Shown here: piece after piece, positions 29,393-39,311 of the stretch
Layout: the number at the start of each line of letters is the position of its first letter
How positions within the stretch are numbered: position 1 is the first letter of the stretch
DNA from: Pseudomonas caricapapayae
GTDB lineage: Bacteria; Pseudomonadota; Gammaproteobacteria; Pseudomonadales; Pseudomonadaceae
Length of the DNA stretch: 64,000 nucleotides
Direction: 5' to 3'
Assembly: GCF_001400735.1 (NCBI RefSeq)
Contig: NZ_LJPW01000012.1
Span: 1 to 64,000 of the forward strand
The notes under the pieces: model-generated
What the model was told of the DNA's origin: nothing
The model's input: the letters and a program-made list of their open reading frames with translations, nothing else
Database searches by the model: none
Program-made: the position numbers and the translations under genes

Positions 29393-30274
29393 ATGCACGA
29401 GCACGACATGGAATTCATCCGCACCCGCATCGAAACCCAGGTCATCAGCCTTACCGGTCTGGCCCTCGGTCAACTGGATCTGGAGAACCCCAAAGGCGAT
29501 CCCGGCCTGTTCGGCCCACAGGCGGTGTGCTGGAGGGTGCACGGCGACTTCACGAGCATGCTGGTCGGCGGCATAAGCGCACTGATGCTGCAGGCTCTAC
29601 ACCCACTGGCATTGGCAGGCATCTGGGACCATTCCAACTTTCGGCAGGACATGCTTGGCCGCCTGCGACGTACCGGGCAGTTTCTGTCCGGCACCACCTA
29701 CGGTGCAACCCGGGATGCCAACTGGCTGATCGACAAGGTGCGCAAGATTCACCTGAACATTATCGGCACGGCCCCCGACGGTCGGCCTTACGCTGCCAGC
29801 GATCCGGATTTGCTGACCTGGGTGCATGTGGCTGAAGTCAGCAGCTTTCTCGCCGCACACCTGCGCTACCTCAATCCGGAAATGTCGCTGGCCGATCAGG
29901 ACGCGTATTACGCCGAAACAGCGCTGATTGCCGAACGGCTTGGCGCATGCAATGTTCCGCGCTCTCGCCAGGCCATTGCTGACTATCTGGCAGGCATTCG
30001 CGGGCAACTGATTTGTGACGACCGCAGTCGCGAGGTGCTGCGTCTGCTGCTCGACGCGCCTGCGCCGAACTGGCTGGCCAAGCCGTTTGGCGTACTGATT
30101 ATGCGCGCCGGTATCGATTTGCTGCCGGATTGGGCCAGCGAAATGCTCGACGTCACCCAACGTCCTTTGAAACGCCGCCTGATCAGGCTGGGCGTGAACG
30201 GCACCGCGCCCATTCTGCGCTGGGCAGTGCGGGACGGATCAGCGCAACGCGCCAGACGCCGCATGGACCTCTGA
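29393..30274 (+). CDS. Oxygenase MpaB family (DUF2236) protein
   Basis: This 293-residue all-alpha protein belongs to the DUF2236/MpaB family, related to latex-clearing and mycophenolic-acid oxygenases that bind heme. Conserved parts include CWRVHGDF, LMLQALHPLALAGIWDHSNF, RRTGQFLSGTTYG and VHGDF-type histidines that could bind heme (LHPLA; WVHVAEVSSF). The substrate is unknown. An ATG at 29408 (MEFIRTR) is an alternative start; neither has a strong ribosome binding site. Confidence 0.8.
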   Translation: MHEHDMEFIRTRIETQVISLTGLALGQLDLENPKGDPGLFGPQAVCWRVHGDFTSMLVGGISALMLQALHPLALAGIWDHSNFRQDMLGRLRRTGQFLSGTTYGATRDANWLIDKVRKIHLNIIGTAPDGRPYAASDPDLLTWVHVAEVSSFLAAHLRYLNPEMSLADQDAYYAETALIAERLGACNVPRSRQAIADYLAGIRGQLICDDRSREVLRLLLDAPAPNWLAKPFGVLIMRAGIDLLPDWASEMLDVTQRPLKRRLIRLGVNGTAPILRWAVRDGSAQRARRRMDL

Positions 30275-30381
30275 ACGTGGCAGGGAGGTCTTCGGCATAA
30301 CGTGACCGAGCGGTTCGCGGTTGGAACCTGCCTGCCTATGTGTGCCACCATGAGCCCTCAATAACAATGAGGATCAGCACC

Positions 30382-31560
30382 ATGCAGGACGTCGTTATCG
30401 TCGCCGCCACCCGTACCGCCGTAGGCAGTTTCCAGGGCTCTCTGGCTGCTGTAGCTGCTGTAGACCTGGGCGCTGCCGTCATCCGTCAACTGCTGGTTCA
30501 GACCGGTGTGGACGGCGCGCAAGTCGATGAAGTCATCATGGGCCAGGTGCTGACTGCGGGGGCGGGCCAGAACCCGGCGCGGCAGGCAGGCATCAAGGCC
30601 GGCCTGCCCTTCTCGGTACCGGCGATGACCCTCAACAAGGTCTGTGGCTCTGGCCTCAAAGCCCTGCACCTCGCGACCCAGGCGATTCGTTGCGGTGATG
30701 CAGAGATCATCATTGCCGGTGGCCAGGAAAACATGAGCCTGTCCAACTATGTGCTGCCAGGCGCGCGAACCGGTTTGCGCATGGGCCACGCCAGCATGGT
30801 CGACACGATGATCACTGATGGCCTGTGGGATGCGTTCAACGATTACCACATGGGCATCACCGCCGAAAACCTGGCGCAGCAGTACGGCATCAGCCGTGAA
30901 GCCCAGGATGAGTTCGCCGCCCTGTCTCAGCAAAAAGCGATCGCCGCCATTGAAGCCGGGCGCTTTGTCGATGAGATCACGCCGATTCTGATCCCCCGGC
31001 GCAAAGGTGATCCGCTGTCCTTCGCCACAGACGAACAGCCTCGTGCCGACACCACCGCCCAGACGCTGGGCAAACTCAAGCCTGCGTTCAAAAAGGACGG
31101 CACGGTCACCGCCGGTAACGCCTCTTCGCTCAACGACGGCGCCGCTGCCGTGATGCTGATGAGCGCTGGCAAAGCAGAACAGCTGGGCTTGCCGGTACTG
31201 GCACGCATAGCCGCGTATGCCAACGCAGGCGTCGACCCGGCGATCATGGGCATTGGCCCGGTCAGCGCAACCCGTCGCTGCCTCGACAAGGCTGGCTGGT
31301 CGCTGGACGAACTGGACCTGATCGAAGCCAACGAAGCCTTTGCCGCACAATCATTGTCGGTCGGCAAGGAACTGGGGCTGGATCCGCAAAAGCTGAACGT
31401 CAATGGCGGCGCTATCGCCCTCGGTCATCCGATTGGCGCCTCGGGATGCCGCGTGCTGGTGACCCTGCTGCACGAAATGATCAGGCGCGATGCGAAGAAG
31501 GGTCTGGCCACGCTGTGCATCGGCGGTGGCCAGGGGATTGCCCTGGCACTGGCGCGCTAG
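30382..31560 (+). CDS. Acetyl-CoA acetyltransferase (thiolase)
   Basis: This 392-residue thiolase catalyses acetoacetyl-CoA formation or cleavage. The acylated cysteine is in [11 protein letters not shown] (about residue 89), the histidine in [14 protein letters not shown] and the second cysteine in [16 protein letters not shown] lies upstream of the ATG at 30382; the frame opens earlier at 30340. It could be named atoB or phaA; no polyhydroxyalkanoate or acetoacetate genes are adjacent, so I leave the symbol blank. Confidence 0.92.
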   Translation: MQDVVIVAATRTAVGSFQGSLAAVAAVDLGAAVIRQLLVQTGVDGAQVDEVIMGQVLTAGAGQNPARQAGIKAGLPFSVPAMTLNKVCGSGLKALHLATQAIRCGDAEIIIAGGQENMSLSNYVLPGARTGLRMGHASMVDTMITDGLWDAFNDYHMGITAENLAQQYGISREAQDEFAALSQQKAIAAIEAGRFVDEITPILIPRRKGDPLSFATDEQPRADTTAQTLGKLKPAFKKDGTVTAGNASSLNDGAAAVMLMSAGKAEQLGLPVLARIAAYANAGVDPAIMGIGPVSATRRCLDKAGWSLDELDLIEANEAFAAQSLSVGKELGLDPQKLNVNGGAIALGHPIGASGCRVLVTLLHEMIRRDAKKGLATLCIGGGQGIALALAR

Positions 31561-31570
31561 GGCGGGCATG

Positions 31571-31592
31571 AGGCGCGGAACAGGCCGCGCCT
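31571..31592. terminator. Hairpin between convergent thiolase gene and fruA
   Basis: AGGCGCGG (31571-31578) and CCGCGCCT (31585-31592) form an 8-bp stem with a 6-base loop in the 35-bp convergent gap. No T-tract follows, so termination is inferred from position. Confidence 0.5.
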
Positions 31593-31595
31593 TGA

Positions 31596-33338
31596 TCAGG
31601 CGGCGGCCGGGGCCACTTCCATGTCGGCAGGCTCCGGGCGCTTGATCAGCGCGTAGACTACGCCGGTCAGAACGCTACCCGCTATGATCGCCACCAGATA
31701 AAGCAGCGCGTGGTTGATGGCGTTGGGGATCAACATCACGAACAGGCCGCCGTGGGGTGCCATCAGCTTGCAGCCGAAGTACATCGACAATGCGCCGGTC
31801 AGCGCGCCACCCACGACACTGGCCGGAATCACCCGCAGCGGGTCCTTGGCAGCGAACGGAATGGCACCTTCCGAAATAAAGCAAAGCCCCAGTACGAACG
31901 CAGCCTTGCCTGCCTCACGCTCGCTCTGGGCGAACTTGCGGCGCGCCAGCAGCGTGGCGATGCCCATCCCGATGGGCGGTACCATACCGGCGGCCATCGC
32001 TGTCGCCATCGGCGCATAGCTCTGGGACGCCAGCAGACCGACAGAGAACGCATAGGACGCCTTGTTGATCGGCCCGCCGAGGTCGACGCACATCATTGCG
32101 CCCAGCACCACGCCCAGCAGGATGGCGTTGGTGGTGCCCATACTGTCGAGGAAATGGGTCAACGCTTCCAGCATCCCGGCAACCGGCTTGCCGACCACGT
32201 AGATCATCACCAGCCCGGTAAACAGGCTCGACAGCAACGGGATAATCAGAATCGGCTTGAGCGCTTCGACGCTGGCCGGCAGGCGGGCGTAGCGGTTAAT
32301 CGCCGCGGCACTGTACCCGGCCAGAAAACCGGCAACGATACCGCCGATGAATCCGGCCCCCAGAGTGCTCGCCAGCAGACCGCCGATCATGCCGGGTGCC
32401 AGCCCCGGACGATCCGCAATCGAATACGCAATGTAACCGGCCAGCAAAGGCACCATCAGCTTGAACGCCGCTTCCCCACCGATCTGCATCAGTGCCGCAG
32501 CCAGCGTACCCGGCTCCTTGAACGCGGTGATACCGAACACGAAGGAAAGGGCGATCAACAGTCCGCCTGCCACGACCATCGGCAGCATGAACGACACGCC
32601 GGTCAGCAGGTGTTTGTAGACGCCCGTTTTCTCTTGTCTGGCTGGTGACTTGGCGGTGGCCTCATCGGATTCTACCTGCCCTTCCGCCAAGGCTTTTTTC
32701 AGGGTCGCCTCGGACTGCTTGAGCGCGATCCCGGTGCCGCAACGATAGATCTTCTTGCCGGCAAAGCGGTCAGTATTGACTTCGATATCCGCCGCCAGCA
32801 GCACCACATCGGCCTCGGCAATAGCCTTGGCGCTAAGCGGGTTGCGCGCACCGACCGAGCCTTGGGTCTCGACTTGCAAGTCGTAATCCAGACGCTTGGC
32901 CGCTTGCTGGATCGCTTCTGCGGCCATGAACGTGTGCGCAACCCCGGTGGGGCAGGCCGTGATCGCAACGATGCGCGGCTGCGCGCCAGCGCCCCCTGTC
33001 GCTTGCGGCGCGGTTGTCACGGACGCCGCATGCACCTGCGCGTCTCGCTCGGCGCGCTGCAGAAAACCGTCGACGTCCTGCAACGCATGGGCAGGCGAAT
33101 CCTGAAACAGGCGCTTGCCGACAAAGCGGTTCAAGTCCACCGGACCGGTATTGACCACCAGAACAAGATCGGCAGCCTCAATGTCCTGAGCGGACAACTG
33201 CTGGTCCGACTTGTTGGGATCGATGATTTCGACACTGGTTTCCCAGCCCAGGCGCAATGCCGCCGCTTCGAGCAATCGTGCGCTGAGTACGCTGCTGACC
33301 TTGCCGTTCGGGCAGGCCGTAACTATGGCTAACTTCAT
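31596..33338 (-). CDS. fruA: Fructose-specific PTS permease, EIIB'BC
   Basis: This 580-residue membrane permease imports fructose with phosphorylation to fructose 1-phosphate. An N-terminal IIB'-like domain (IVTACPNGKVSSV) is followed by the true EIIB with phospho-Cys in TACPTGVAHTFMAAE (about residue 130) and an EIIC domain of about nine helices. It is last in the fruB-fruK-fruA operon, 12 bp after fruK. Confidence 0.95.
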   Translation of the reverse strand: MKLAIVTACPNGKVSSVLSARLLEAAALRLGWETSVEIIDPNKSDQQLSAQDIEAADLVLVVNTGPVDLNRFVGKRLFQDSPAHALQDVDGFLQRAERDAQVHAASVTTAPQATGGAGAQPRIVAITACPTGVAHTFMAAEAIQQAAKRLDYDLQVETQGSVGARNPLSAKAIAEADVVLLAADIEVNTDRFAGKKIYRCGTGIALKQSEATLKKALAEGQVESDEATAKSPARQEKTGVYKHLLTGVSFMLPMVVAGGLLIALSFVFGITAFKEPGTLAAALMQIGGEAAFKLMVPLLAGYIAYSIADRPGLAPGMIGGLLASTLGAGFIGGIVAGFLAGYSAAAINRYARLPASVEALKPILIIPLLSSLFTGLVMIYVVGKPVAGMLEALTHFLDSMGTTNAILLGVVLGAMMCVDLGGPINKASYAFSVGLLASQSYAPMATAMAAGMVPPIGMGIATLLARRKFAQSEREAGKAAFVLGLCFISEGAIPFAAKDPLRVIPASVVGGALTGALSMYFGCKLMAPHGGLFVMLIPNAINHALLYLVAIIAGSVLTGVVYALIKRPEPADMEVAPAAA

Positions 33339-33350
33339 GACGATCCTCTC

Positions 33351-34292
33351 TTATTGTTCTGAAAGGCTGCGTACAGTAACGCCGCCTTCAAGCCGTTTGA
33401 GTTGCGCGGCATCGGTGATGCCGAAACCGATCTGGGTCACCGCCATGACGGCAATCGCCGTAGCGGTGCGCAAGGTCTTCTGAGGTTCATGACCGCTGAT
33501 CAGACCGTGCACCATGCCGGCCAGAAGCGAGTCGCCAGCACCTACCGTGCTGGCCACCGTGACCTTGGGCGGCAGAGAGTGCAGCGCCACATTCGGGCTG
33601 AACCAGTGCACACCTTCGGACCCTTGAGAGATCACCACATGCTCGATGCCCTGCGTGTGCAGACGTGCAGCTACCTCGGCTTGTGCAGCGATGGAAATGA
33701 TCGGTGCATCAAGCGCGTCGGCCAGCTCTTCGGTGTTGGGCTTGATCAGCCACGGCCCGGCCGTCAGACCGGCACGCAAGGCCAGACCACTGCTGTCGAG
33801 CGCCACTTTCAGACCGAGGTCCTTGAGCATCACCAACAGTTTGTGCAGCCACTCTGGCGTGACACCGCGCGGCAGGCTGCCGGCAACGACGACCACGTCG
33901 AAACCTGATGCAATCTGTTGCACACGGGTGAACAGCGCTTGCTGCGCCTCCTCACTGACCTGCGGTCCGGGGCCGTTCAGGTCGGTGATGCGGCCACTGC
34001 CTTCGGCCAGTTTGATATTGCTGCGGGTTTCTCCCGGTACACGGACAAACTCGTCAACAAAGTTGCGACGCTCGAACAACGCCTCGAACGCTTGCTGGTT
34101 GTCGACGCCAAGAAAACCGGCGACGGTCAGGTCGTGCCCCAGGTCAGCCAGCACCTGCGCCACATTCAGACCCTTGCCCGCCGCGTGGGTGAGCATTGCC
34201 GTGCTGCGGTTGACCTGGCCCAGTTCCAACTGGCCCAACTGCACAGTCAGGTCCAGTGCCGGGTTCATCGTCAGGGTAAGAATCTTCGCCAT
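33351..34292 (-). CDS. fruK: 1-phosphofructokinase
   Basis: This 313-residue PfkB-family kinase phosphorylates fructose 1-phosphate to fructose 1,6-bisphosphate. The N-terminal MNPALDLTV and the C-terminal anion-hole motif VGAGDSLLAGMVHG are typical. GGAGG precedes the ATG, which overlaps the fruB stop as TAATG, so translation is coupled. Confidence 0.95.
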   Translation of the reverse strand: MAKILTLTMNPALDLTVQLGQLELGQVNRSTAMLTHAAGKGLNVAQVLADLGHDLTVAGFLGVDNQQAFEALFERRNFVDEFVRVPGETRSNIKLAEGSGRITDLNGPGPQVSEEAQQALFTRVQQIASGFDVVVVAGSLPRGVTPEWLHKLLVMLKDLGLKVALDSSGLALRAGLTAGPWLIKPNTEELADALDAPIISIAAQAEVAARLHTQGIEHVVISQGSEGVHWFSPNVALHSLPPKVTVASTVGAGDSLLAGMVHGLISGHEPQKTLRTATAIAVMAVTQIGFGITDAAQLKRLEGGVTVRSLSEQ

Positions 34293-37159
34293 TACACAGC
34301 CTCCACAAGCGCACGAACTTCGGCGGCGCTGCCCGCCGTCAGCGCATTTTGCGCCAGTTGCCGAGCGCTGCTCAGGGTCAGTTCACGGACACACGCCTTG
34401 ACCTCGCCAATGCTGCGCGCCGACACGCTCAATTCATCCACACCCAGGCCGACCAGAACCGGCACCGCCAGCGGGTCTGCGGCCAGTTCGCCGCACACGC
34501 CCACCCATTTGCCATTGGCATGGGCAGCGCGCACGGTCATGTCGATCAGTTGCAGCACCGAGGGATGCAGCCCGTCAGCCTGAGCCGACAGGGTCGGGTG
34601 ACCACGGTCGATGGCCATCGTGTACTGCGTCAGGTCATTGGTGCCGATACTGAAAAAATCCACTTCCTTCGCCAGAACCGGGGCAATCAGAGCCGCCGAC
34701 GGCACTTCGATCATGATCCCCAACTGCAGGTCGCTGACCGGAATTTCCTCGCGCAGCCGCTCAGTCATTTCCCGCGCCTGACGCCACTCTTCAAGGGTGC
34801 CTATCATCGGGAACATGATACGCAGCGGGCCGCTGTCTGCGGCACGCAACAGAGCGCGAAGCTGGCTTTCCATGACGTCCGGACGCTGCAGGGTCAGCCG
34901 GATACCACGGACACCGAGGAACGGGTTTTCTTCCTTGGCGATCGGCCAGTAGGGCAGCGGCTTGTCGCCCCCCACATCCAGCGTGCGGACCACCAGCGGA
35001 CGCCCTCCCAGATCGGTCAGCACGCGGCGGTATTCAGCTTCCTGCGTGGCTTCGTCGGGTGCCTGCGAATGCGCCATAAACAGCAGCTCGGTACGCAGCA
35101 GGCCAACACCTTCCGCGCCCTGCTCCACGGCAGCCGGCGTCCCCGTGCTGTCGCCGATATTGGCGAAGACTTCAACGGCATGTCCATCACGTGTTACGGC
35201 CGGCTCCATACGCGCTGCCGCCGCAGCCTTGAGACGCTCTTCGCGGGCATCACGGTCTTGCACTGCGCGCTGCAGGGTAGCCTCATCAGGCGCAACGGTC
35301 AGCCGCCCGCGCTGGCTGTCGAGCAGCAGCACAGTGCCCGGCTTGAGCAGCAGCACTTCATCACCGGCACCGACCAGCGCGGGGATACCCAACGCACGCG
35401 CCACAATCGCGCTGTGTGCAGTCGCGCCACCACGCGCGGTCAGGATGCCAGCGACCTGCGCCGGGTCCAGACGGGCAACGTCGGACGGCCCTACTTCATC
35501 CATCACCAGAATGTAGGGTTCGTCCGGGGCGGCGATGGTTTCAACACCACAAATCTGTGCCAGCACACGGCGCCCTACATCGCGCAGGTCGGCGGCGCGT
35601 TCGGCCAGCAGCGCATCTTGCAATTGTTCCTGCTGAACGGCAGCCGTTTCGATGACCGTAGCCCAAGCCGCGGCCGCGCTTTCGTTGTTATTCAGACGCG
35701 ACTCGACTTCGCTGGTCAGTTCCGGGTCTTCGAGCATCTCCTGGTGGGTGATGAAGATTTCCCGGATGGCCTTGGACTTGCTGCGCTGAATGAGGTTTTC
35801 GATATCACTGCGGACTTCACCAACCGCCTTGTGCAGGCGCTCGCGTTCGGCAGCCACCGATTCGCCCTGCTGCGGATAATCGAAGCTTTGCAGCACCTGA
35901 ACGTGCGCCGGGCCGATGGCAATGCCCGGCGAAGCAGACACAGCCTGCAACACACTGCCGGCAGCCGGAGCATTGAGCGGTCTGGCGACAGCAACAGGGG
36001 TAGGGGCAGCCTGCACCTCTGCGGCAACGGGCAACGGTTCGACTTCTTCACCCAGGCCCTGCTCGACTGCGGCGATCAGGGCGGGTAACGCATCGTTGGC
36101 GATGGTCGGCTCGGCAATGAACTCCAGCGTCTGACCACGGCGTGCGCCGAGGCTGAGCAGCTTGCTCAGGCTTTTGGCCGACACTGCCGATTCGCCGGTT
36201 TCCAGGACACGCATGCGAATTTCGCCGTCAAACTCCTTGGCCAGCTGCGCCAGTATCTTCGCCGGACGGGCGTGCAGGCCGTGCGCGTTGGCCAGCTGGA
36301 CACGCTGGGTCGGCCACTCGGCAGGCACTTCGCCGCCTAGCGCTTCCAGTACCACACGGCTATTGGTGGCGTGGCCCAACTCATGGCCACGACCTTCGAT
36401 CAGCAAAAGGCAAAGGCGCTCCAGCAGGGCTTGATGTGCCTCACCCAGACTGGCGAGACAGAACAGGCCGGTCAGCGGCTGGCCCAGGTAGCGGATCGGT
36501 TTGTCAGGTGTAACGAACGCCAGACCGGGGCGCTTGACGGTTTGTTCGCTGTGCAGCCACCACAGGCCATCACCCAGCGACAACGCTTCGACCTGCTGGA
36601 GCACCGCAGCAAAGCCATTGCTCACGCAGTCGGCCTTGCGCAGCAGACGTGCACCACGCCAGACCAGCTCTTCAAAATCGTCGGCTGATACGCCGAGGCT
36701 GATCATCTGCGCATCGAGGGCCAGCTCCTGAGGCGCGCCCTGTAACAGTTTGAGCAGGTCTTCTGGTGTATTCGCCTCGCGCAGCGCCTGACCCAGATCT
36801 TCTTCGCCCAGTGCGCGCGTCAGCAGTTGCAGCAGGCGCAAATGCTCGTCGGACTTGGCCGCAATACCAATCGCCAGGTAGACAATCTGCCCGTCACCCC
36901 AGTCCACCCCTTCAGGGAACTGCATCAGACGCACACCGGTGGTCACCACCAGGTCGCGGGTTTCGGGTGTGCCATGCGGGATGGCGATGCCCTGACCGAG
37001 AAAGGTCGAGCCTTGCTGCTCACGGTTCATCAGCCCGGTGAGGTAGCCCTCGGCCACCAGACCATCAGCGACCAGGTGGTCGGCAATCAGCTTAAGTGCG
37101 GCAGTTTTATCCACAGCCGAACGGGCCATGGATATTTGCTCCAGAGTGAGTTCGAGCAT
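34292..37159 (-). CDS. fruB: Fructose PTS multiphosphoryl transfer protein, EIIA-HPr-EI
   Basis: This 955-residue fusion carries phosphate from PEP to FruA. The EIIA domain has its active His in GIAIPHGTPE (about residue 62), the HPr domain has NAHGLHARPAKIL (about residue 290), and the EI domain has the phospho-His in GGATAHSAIVARALGIP and the C-terminal Cys motif VCGELAADP. It is the only PTS energy-coupling set needed for fructose in Pseudomonas. AGGAG precedes the ATG at 37159; the frame extends 11 codons further. It is the first gene of the operon and divergent from fruR. Confidence 0.95.
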   Translation of the reverse strand: MLELTLEQISMARSAVDKTAALKLIADHLVADGLVAEGYLTGLMNREQQGSTFLGQGIAIPHGTPETRDLVVTTGVRLMQFPEGVDWGDGQIVYLAIGIAAKSDEHLRLLQLLTRALGEEDLGQALREANTPEDLLKLLQGAPQELALDAQMISLGVSADDFEELVWRGARLLRKADCVSNGFAAVLQQVEALSLGDGLWWLHSEQTVKRPGLAFVTPDKPIRYLGQPLTGLFCLASLGEAHQALLERLCLLLIEGRGHELGHATNSRVVLEALGGEVPAEWPTQRVQLANAHGLHARPAKILAQLAKEFDGEIRMRVLETGESAVSAKSLSKLLSLGARRGQTLEFIAEPTIANDALPALIAAVEQGLGEEVEPLPVAAEVQAAPTPVAVARPLNAPAAGSVLQAVSASPGIAIGPAHVQVLQSFDYPQQGESVAAERERLHKAVGEVRSDIENLIQRSKSKAIREIFITHQEMLEDPELTSEVESRLNNNESAAAAWATVIETAAVQQEQLQDALLAERAADLRDVGRRVLAQICGVETIAAPDEPYILVMDEVGPSDVARLDPAQVAGILTARGGATAHSAIVARALGIPALVGAGDEVLLLKPGTVLLLDSQRGRLTVAPDEATLQRAVQDRDAREERLKAAAAARMEPAVTRDGHAVEVFANIGDSTGTPAAVEQGAEGVGLLRTELLFMAHSQAPDEATQEAEYRRVLTDLGGRPLVVRTLDVGGDKPLPYWPIAKEENPFLGVRGIRLTLQRPDVMESQLRALLRAADSGPLRIMFPMIGTLEEWRQAREMTERLREEIPVSDLQLGIMIEVPSAALIAPVLAKEVDFFSIGTNDLTQYTMAIDRGHPTLSAQADGLHPSVLQLIDMTVRAAHANGKWVGVCGELAADPLAVPVLVGLGVDELSVSARSIGEVKACVRELTLSSARQLAQNALTAGSAAEVRALVEAV

Positions 37160-37308
37160 TGCCTTGACTCCTGTGCAGCGCCAGGGCGCCACCTGATTCT
37201 TGTTTTAATGACGATCACGTGATCGACAGCTTGGGGGATGCAAGTGATGCTTTGCCGGACATCGTATCGGACATCACTTTCATCTCGATTGCAGCAGACA
37301 ACAGGCAT

Positions 37309-37324
37309 GCTGAATCGTTTAATC
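37309..37324. promoter_or_regulatory. Cra/FruR-type operator in the fruB-fruR intergenic region
   Basis: GCTGAATCGTTTAATC resembles the Cra operator GCTGAAACGTTTCAGC in the TGAA-CGTTT core. It sits about 150 bp upstream of fruB and 190 bp upstream of fruR in the 353-bp gap (37160-37512), so it could control either or both. Nothing else gene-like was seen in the gap. Confidence 0.7.
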
Positions 37325-37512
37325 TACAATTGCCCGGCACGTTACTCGATTCTGGGGCGTCATTGAAGCCCAGTCGGTCTGATCACTGTGGGACACTTCC
37401 CAAAATACTTGAAGCACATGGGAATTTCCTACGGTCTGGTGTAAAGATCATCGTCATAGCAAAAATAATTCGACTGTCCTGAGCCACTTACCTGACTAAA
37501 GGAAATTCCGGG

Positions 37513-38508
37513 GTGAAACTGAGCGATATTGCACGTCTGGCGGGTGTTTCTGTCACAACGGCCAGTTACGTGATCAATGGCAAGGCCGAACAACAGCGCA
37601 TCAGTCCGGCAACGGTGGAGCGCGTCAAGGCCGTGGTCGAGCAGCATGACTTTCGGCCTAACCCACAGGCGGCGGGCCTGCGCAGCCGTCATAGCAAAAC
37701 GCTGGGCTTCATCCTGCCGGATCTGGAAAACCCCAGCTACGCACGCATCGCCAAACTGCTTGAACAGGGCGCCCGCAAGCTCGGCTATCAGCTGCTGATT
37801 GCCAGTTCCGATGACGACCCTGCCAGCGAACTCCAGCTTTTACAGCTGTTCCGTGCGCGCCGCTGCGATGCGTTGCTGGTCGCCAGTTGCCTGCCGCCCG
37901 GCGACGAGAGCTATCGGGACCTGCAGCTCAAGGGCACGCCGATCATCGCCATCGACCGGGAAATGAATCCAGGGTTTTTCTGCTCGGTGGTCAGCGACGA
38001 CCACGATGCAAGTCTGCAACTGACCCGCAGCCTGCTGCAGACCAGGCCGCGACACATCGCCCTGATCGGAGCACGCCCCGAACTGAGCATCAGCCGTGCT
38101 CGGGCCGCAGGCTTCGAACACGCACTGGATGGTTTTGCCGGGGCAACCATCATCGAACACGGCGAAGCGTTCAGCCGCCAGTGTGGCCAGCGTTTGATGA
38201 CCGAAATGCTACAGCGACAGGGGCATTTTCCTGATGCGCTCATCACCACGTCCTACGTGCTGCTGCAAGGCGTGTTCGACGTGCTGCAAAGTCAGGCGCT
38301 GCAATCGACCCAACTGCACCTGGGGACATTCGGTGATACGCAACTGCTGGATTTCCTTCCGCTGCCCGTCAACGCGATGGCCCAGCAACACCAGTTGATC
38401 GCCGACAAGGCCCTGCAACTGGCTCTGGCCGCCATTGAGAAGGATGATTATCAACCTGGCGTGCACGCCATTGCACGGGCCTTCAAGCAACGCATTCACG
38501 AGGCGTGA
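37513..38508 (+). CDS. fruR: FruR (Cra), LacI-family repressor of fructose genes
   Basis: This 331-residue regulator starts with a LacI HTH (KLSDIARLAGVSVTTASYVI, residues 2-21) and has the hinge region before a periplasmic-binding-like effector domain. In Pseudomonas the effector is fructose 1-phosphate, which is the product of FruA. It is divergent from fruB, and a Cra-like operator lies between them. The start is GTG at 37513, with AAAGGAAATTCC upstream. Confidence 0.93.
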   Translation: MKLSDIARLAGVSVTTASYVINGKAEQQRISPATVERVKAVVEQHDFRPNPQAAGLRSRHSKTLGFILPDLENPSYARIAKLLEQGARKLGYQLLIASSDDDPASELQLLQLFRARRCDALLVASCLPPGDESYRDLQLKGTPIIAIDREMNPGFFCSVVSDDHDASLQLTRSLLQTRPRHIALIGARPELSISRARAAGFEHALDGFAGATIIEHGEAFSRQCGQRLMTEMLQRQGHFPDALITTSYVLLQGVFDVLQSQALQSTQLHLGTFGDTQLLDFLPLPVNAMAQQHQLIADKALQLALAAIEKDDYQPGVHAIARAFKQRIHEA

Positions 38509-38510
38509 GC

Positions 38511-39305
38511 ATGACGCTGATCGACACCCACACCCACCTGGACTTTCCGGACTTCGATGCCGACCGCGATCAAGTCCTGGATAGCTGCCTGGCGCTCGGC
38601 GTGCAGCGCGTTGTGGTGCTTGGGGTATATCAGCGTAACTGGCAGCGACTGTGGGATCTCACAAAGGCCAACCCTGCCGTGCACGCAGCGTTCGGCCTGC
38701 ATCCGGTGTACATCGATGAGCACCGTACCGAACACCTGACCGGGCTGGGGGACTGGCTGACGCGCCTGCAAGGCCATCCGCAACTGTGCGCCGTGGGCGA
38801 GATCGGTCTGGATTACTACGTCGAACATCCAGACAAGCCGCGTCAGCAGGCATTTTTTGAAGCACAACTGCAATTGGCGTCAGATTTCAACCTGCCCGCC
38901 TTGCTGCATGTGCGCCGCAGTCACGCGGACGTGATAGCGACCCTGAAGCGCCACAAGCTCAAGCGCGCCGGCATCGTTCACGCCTTTGCCGGCAGCCGTG
39001 AGGAAGCACGCGAATACATGAAGCTGGGCTTCAAACTTGGCCTTGGCGGTGCCGCGACCTGGCCACAGGCGCTGCGCATGCACCGTGTTATCGCCGAACT
39101 GCCGCTTGAGAGTGTTGTGCTGGAAACCGATTCTCCGGACATGGCCCCCGCCATGCACCCCGATACGCGCAACAGCCCGCAGCATCTGCCGGACATTTGC
39201 CAAGCACTCGCGGGCCTGATGAAAACTACCCCGCAGCGCCTGGCTGAAGCGAGCACCGACAATGCCTTCGAGCTGTTTGGCTGGCCCAGAGAGAACGCTT
39301 GCTGA
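38511..39305 (+). CDS. TatD family metal-dependent hydrolase
   Basis: This 264-residue TIM-barrel hydrolase has the N-terminal metal motif DTHTHLDF, the central GEIGLDYY and the C-terminal ETDSPDMAP. TatD proteins are 3'-5' DNA exonucleases or related deoxyribonucleases; the substrate of this paralogue is unknown. The ATG at 38511 has GAGG upstream and lies 2 bases past the fruR stop, so it may be co-transcribed with fruR. Confidence 0.9.
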   Translation: MTLIDTHTHLDFPDFDADRDQVLDSCLALGVQRVVVLGVYQRNWQRLWDLTKANPAVHAAFGLHPVYIDEHRTEHLTGLGDWLTRLQGHPQLCAVGEIGLDYYVEHPDKPRQQAFFEAQLQLASDFNLPALLHVRRSHADVIATLKRHKLKRAGIVHAFAGSREEAREYMKLGFKLGLGGAATWPQALRMHRVIAELPLESVVLETDSPDMAPAMHPDTRNSPQHLPDICQALAGLMKTTPQRLAEASTDNAFELFGWPRENAC

Positions 39306-39311
39306 GCAGGA

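Noticed and set aside
34349..36088. 579-codon open frame opposite fruB.
   Set aside because: Shadow of the FruB frame in GC-rich DNA, with His/Arg/Gln-rich low-complexity translation and no family match.
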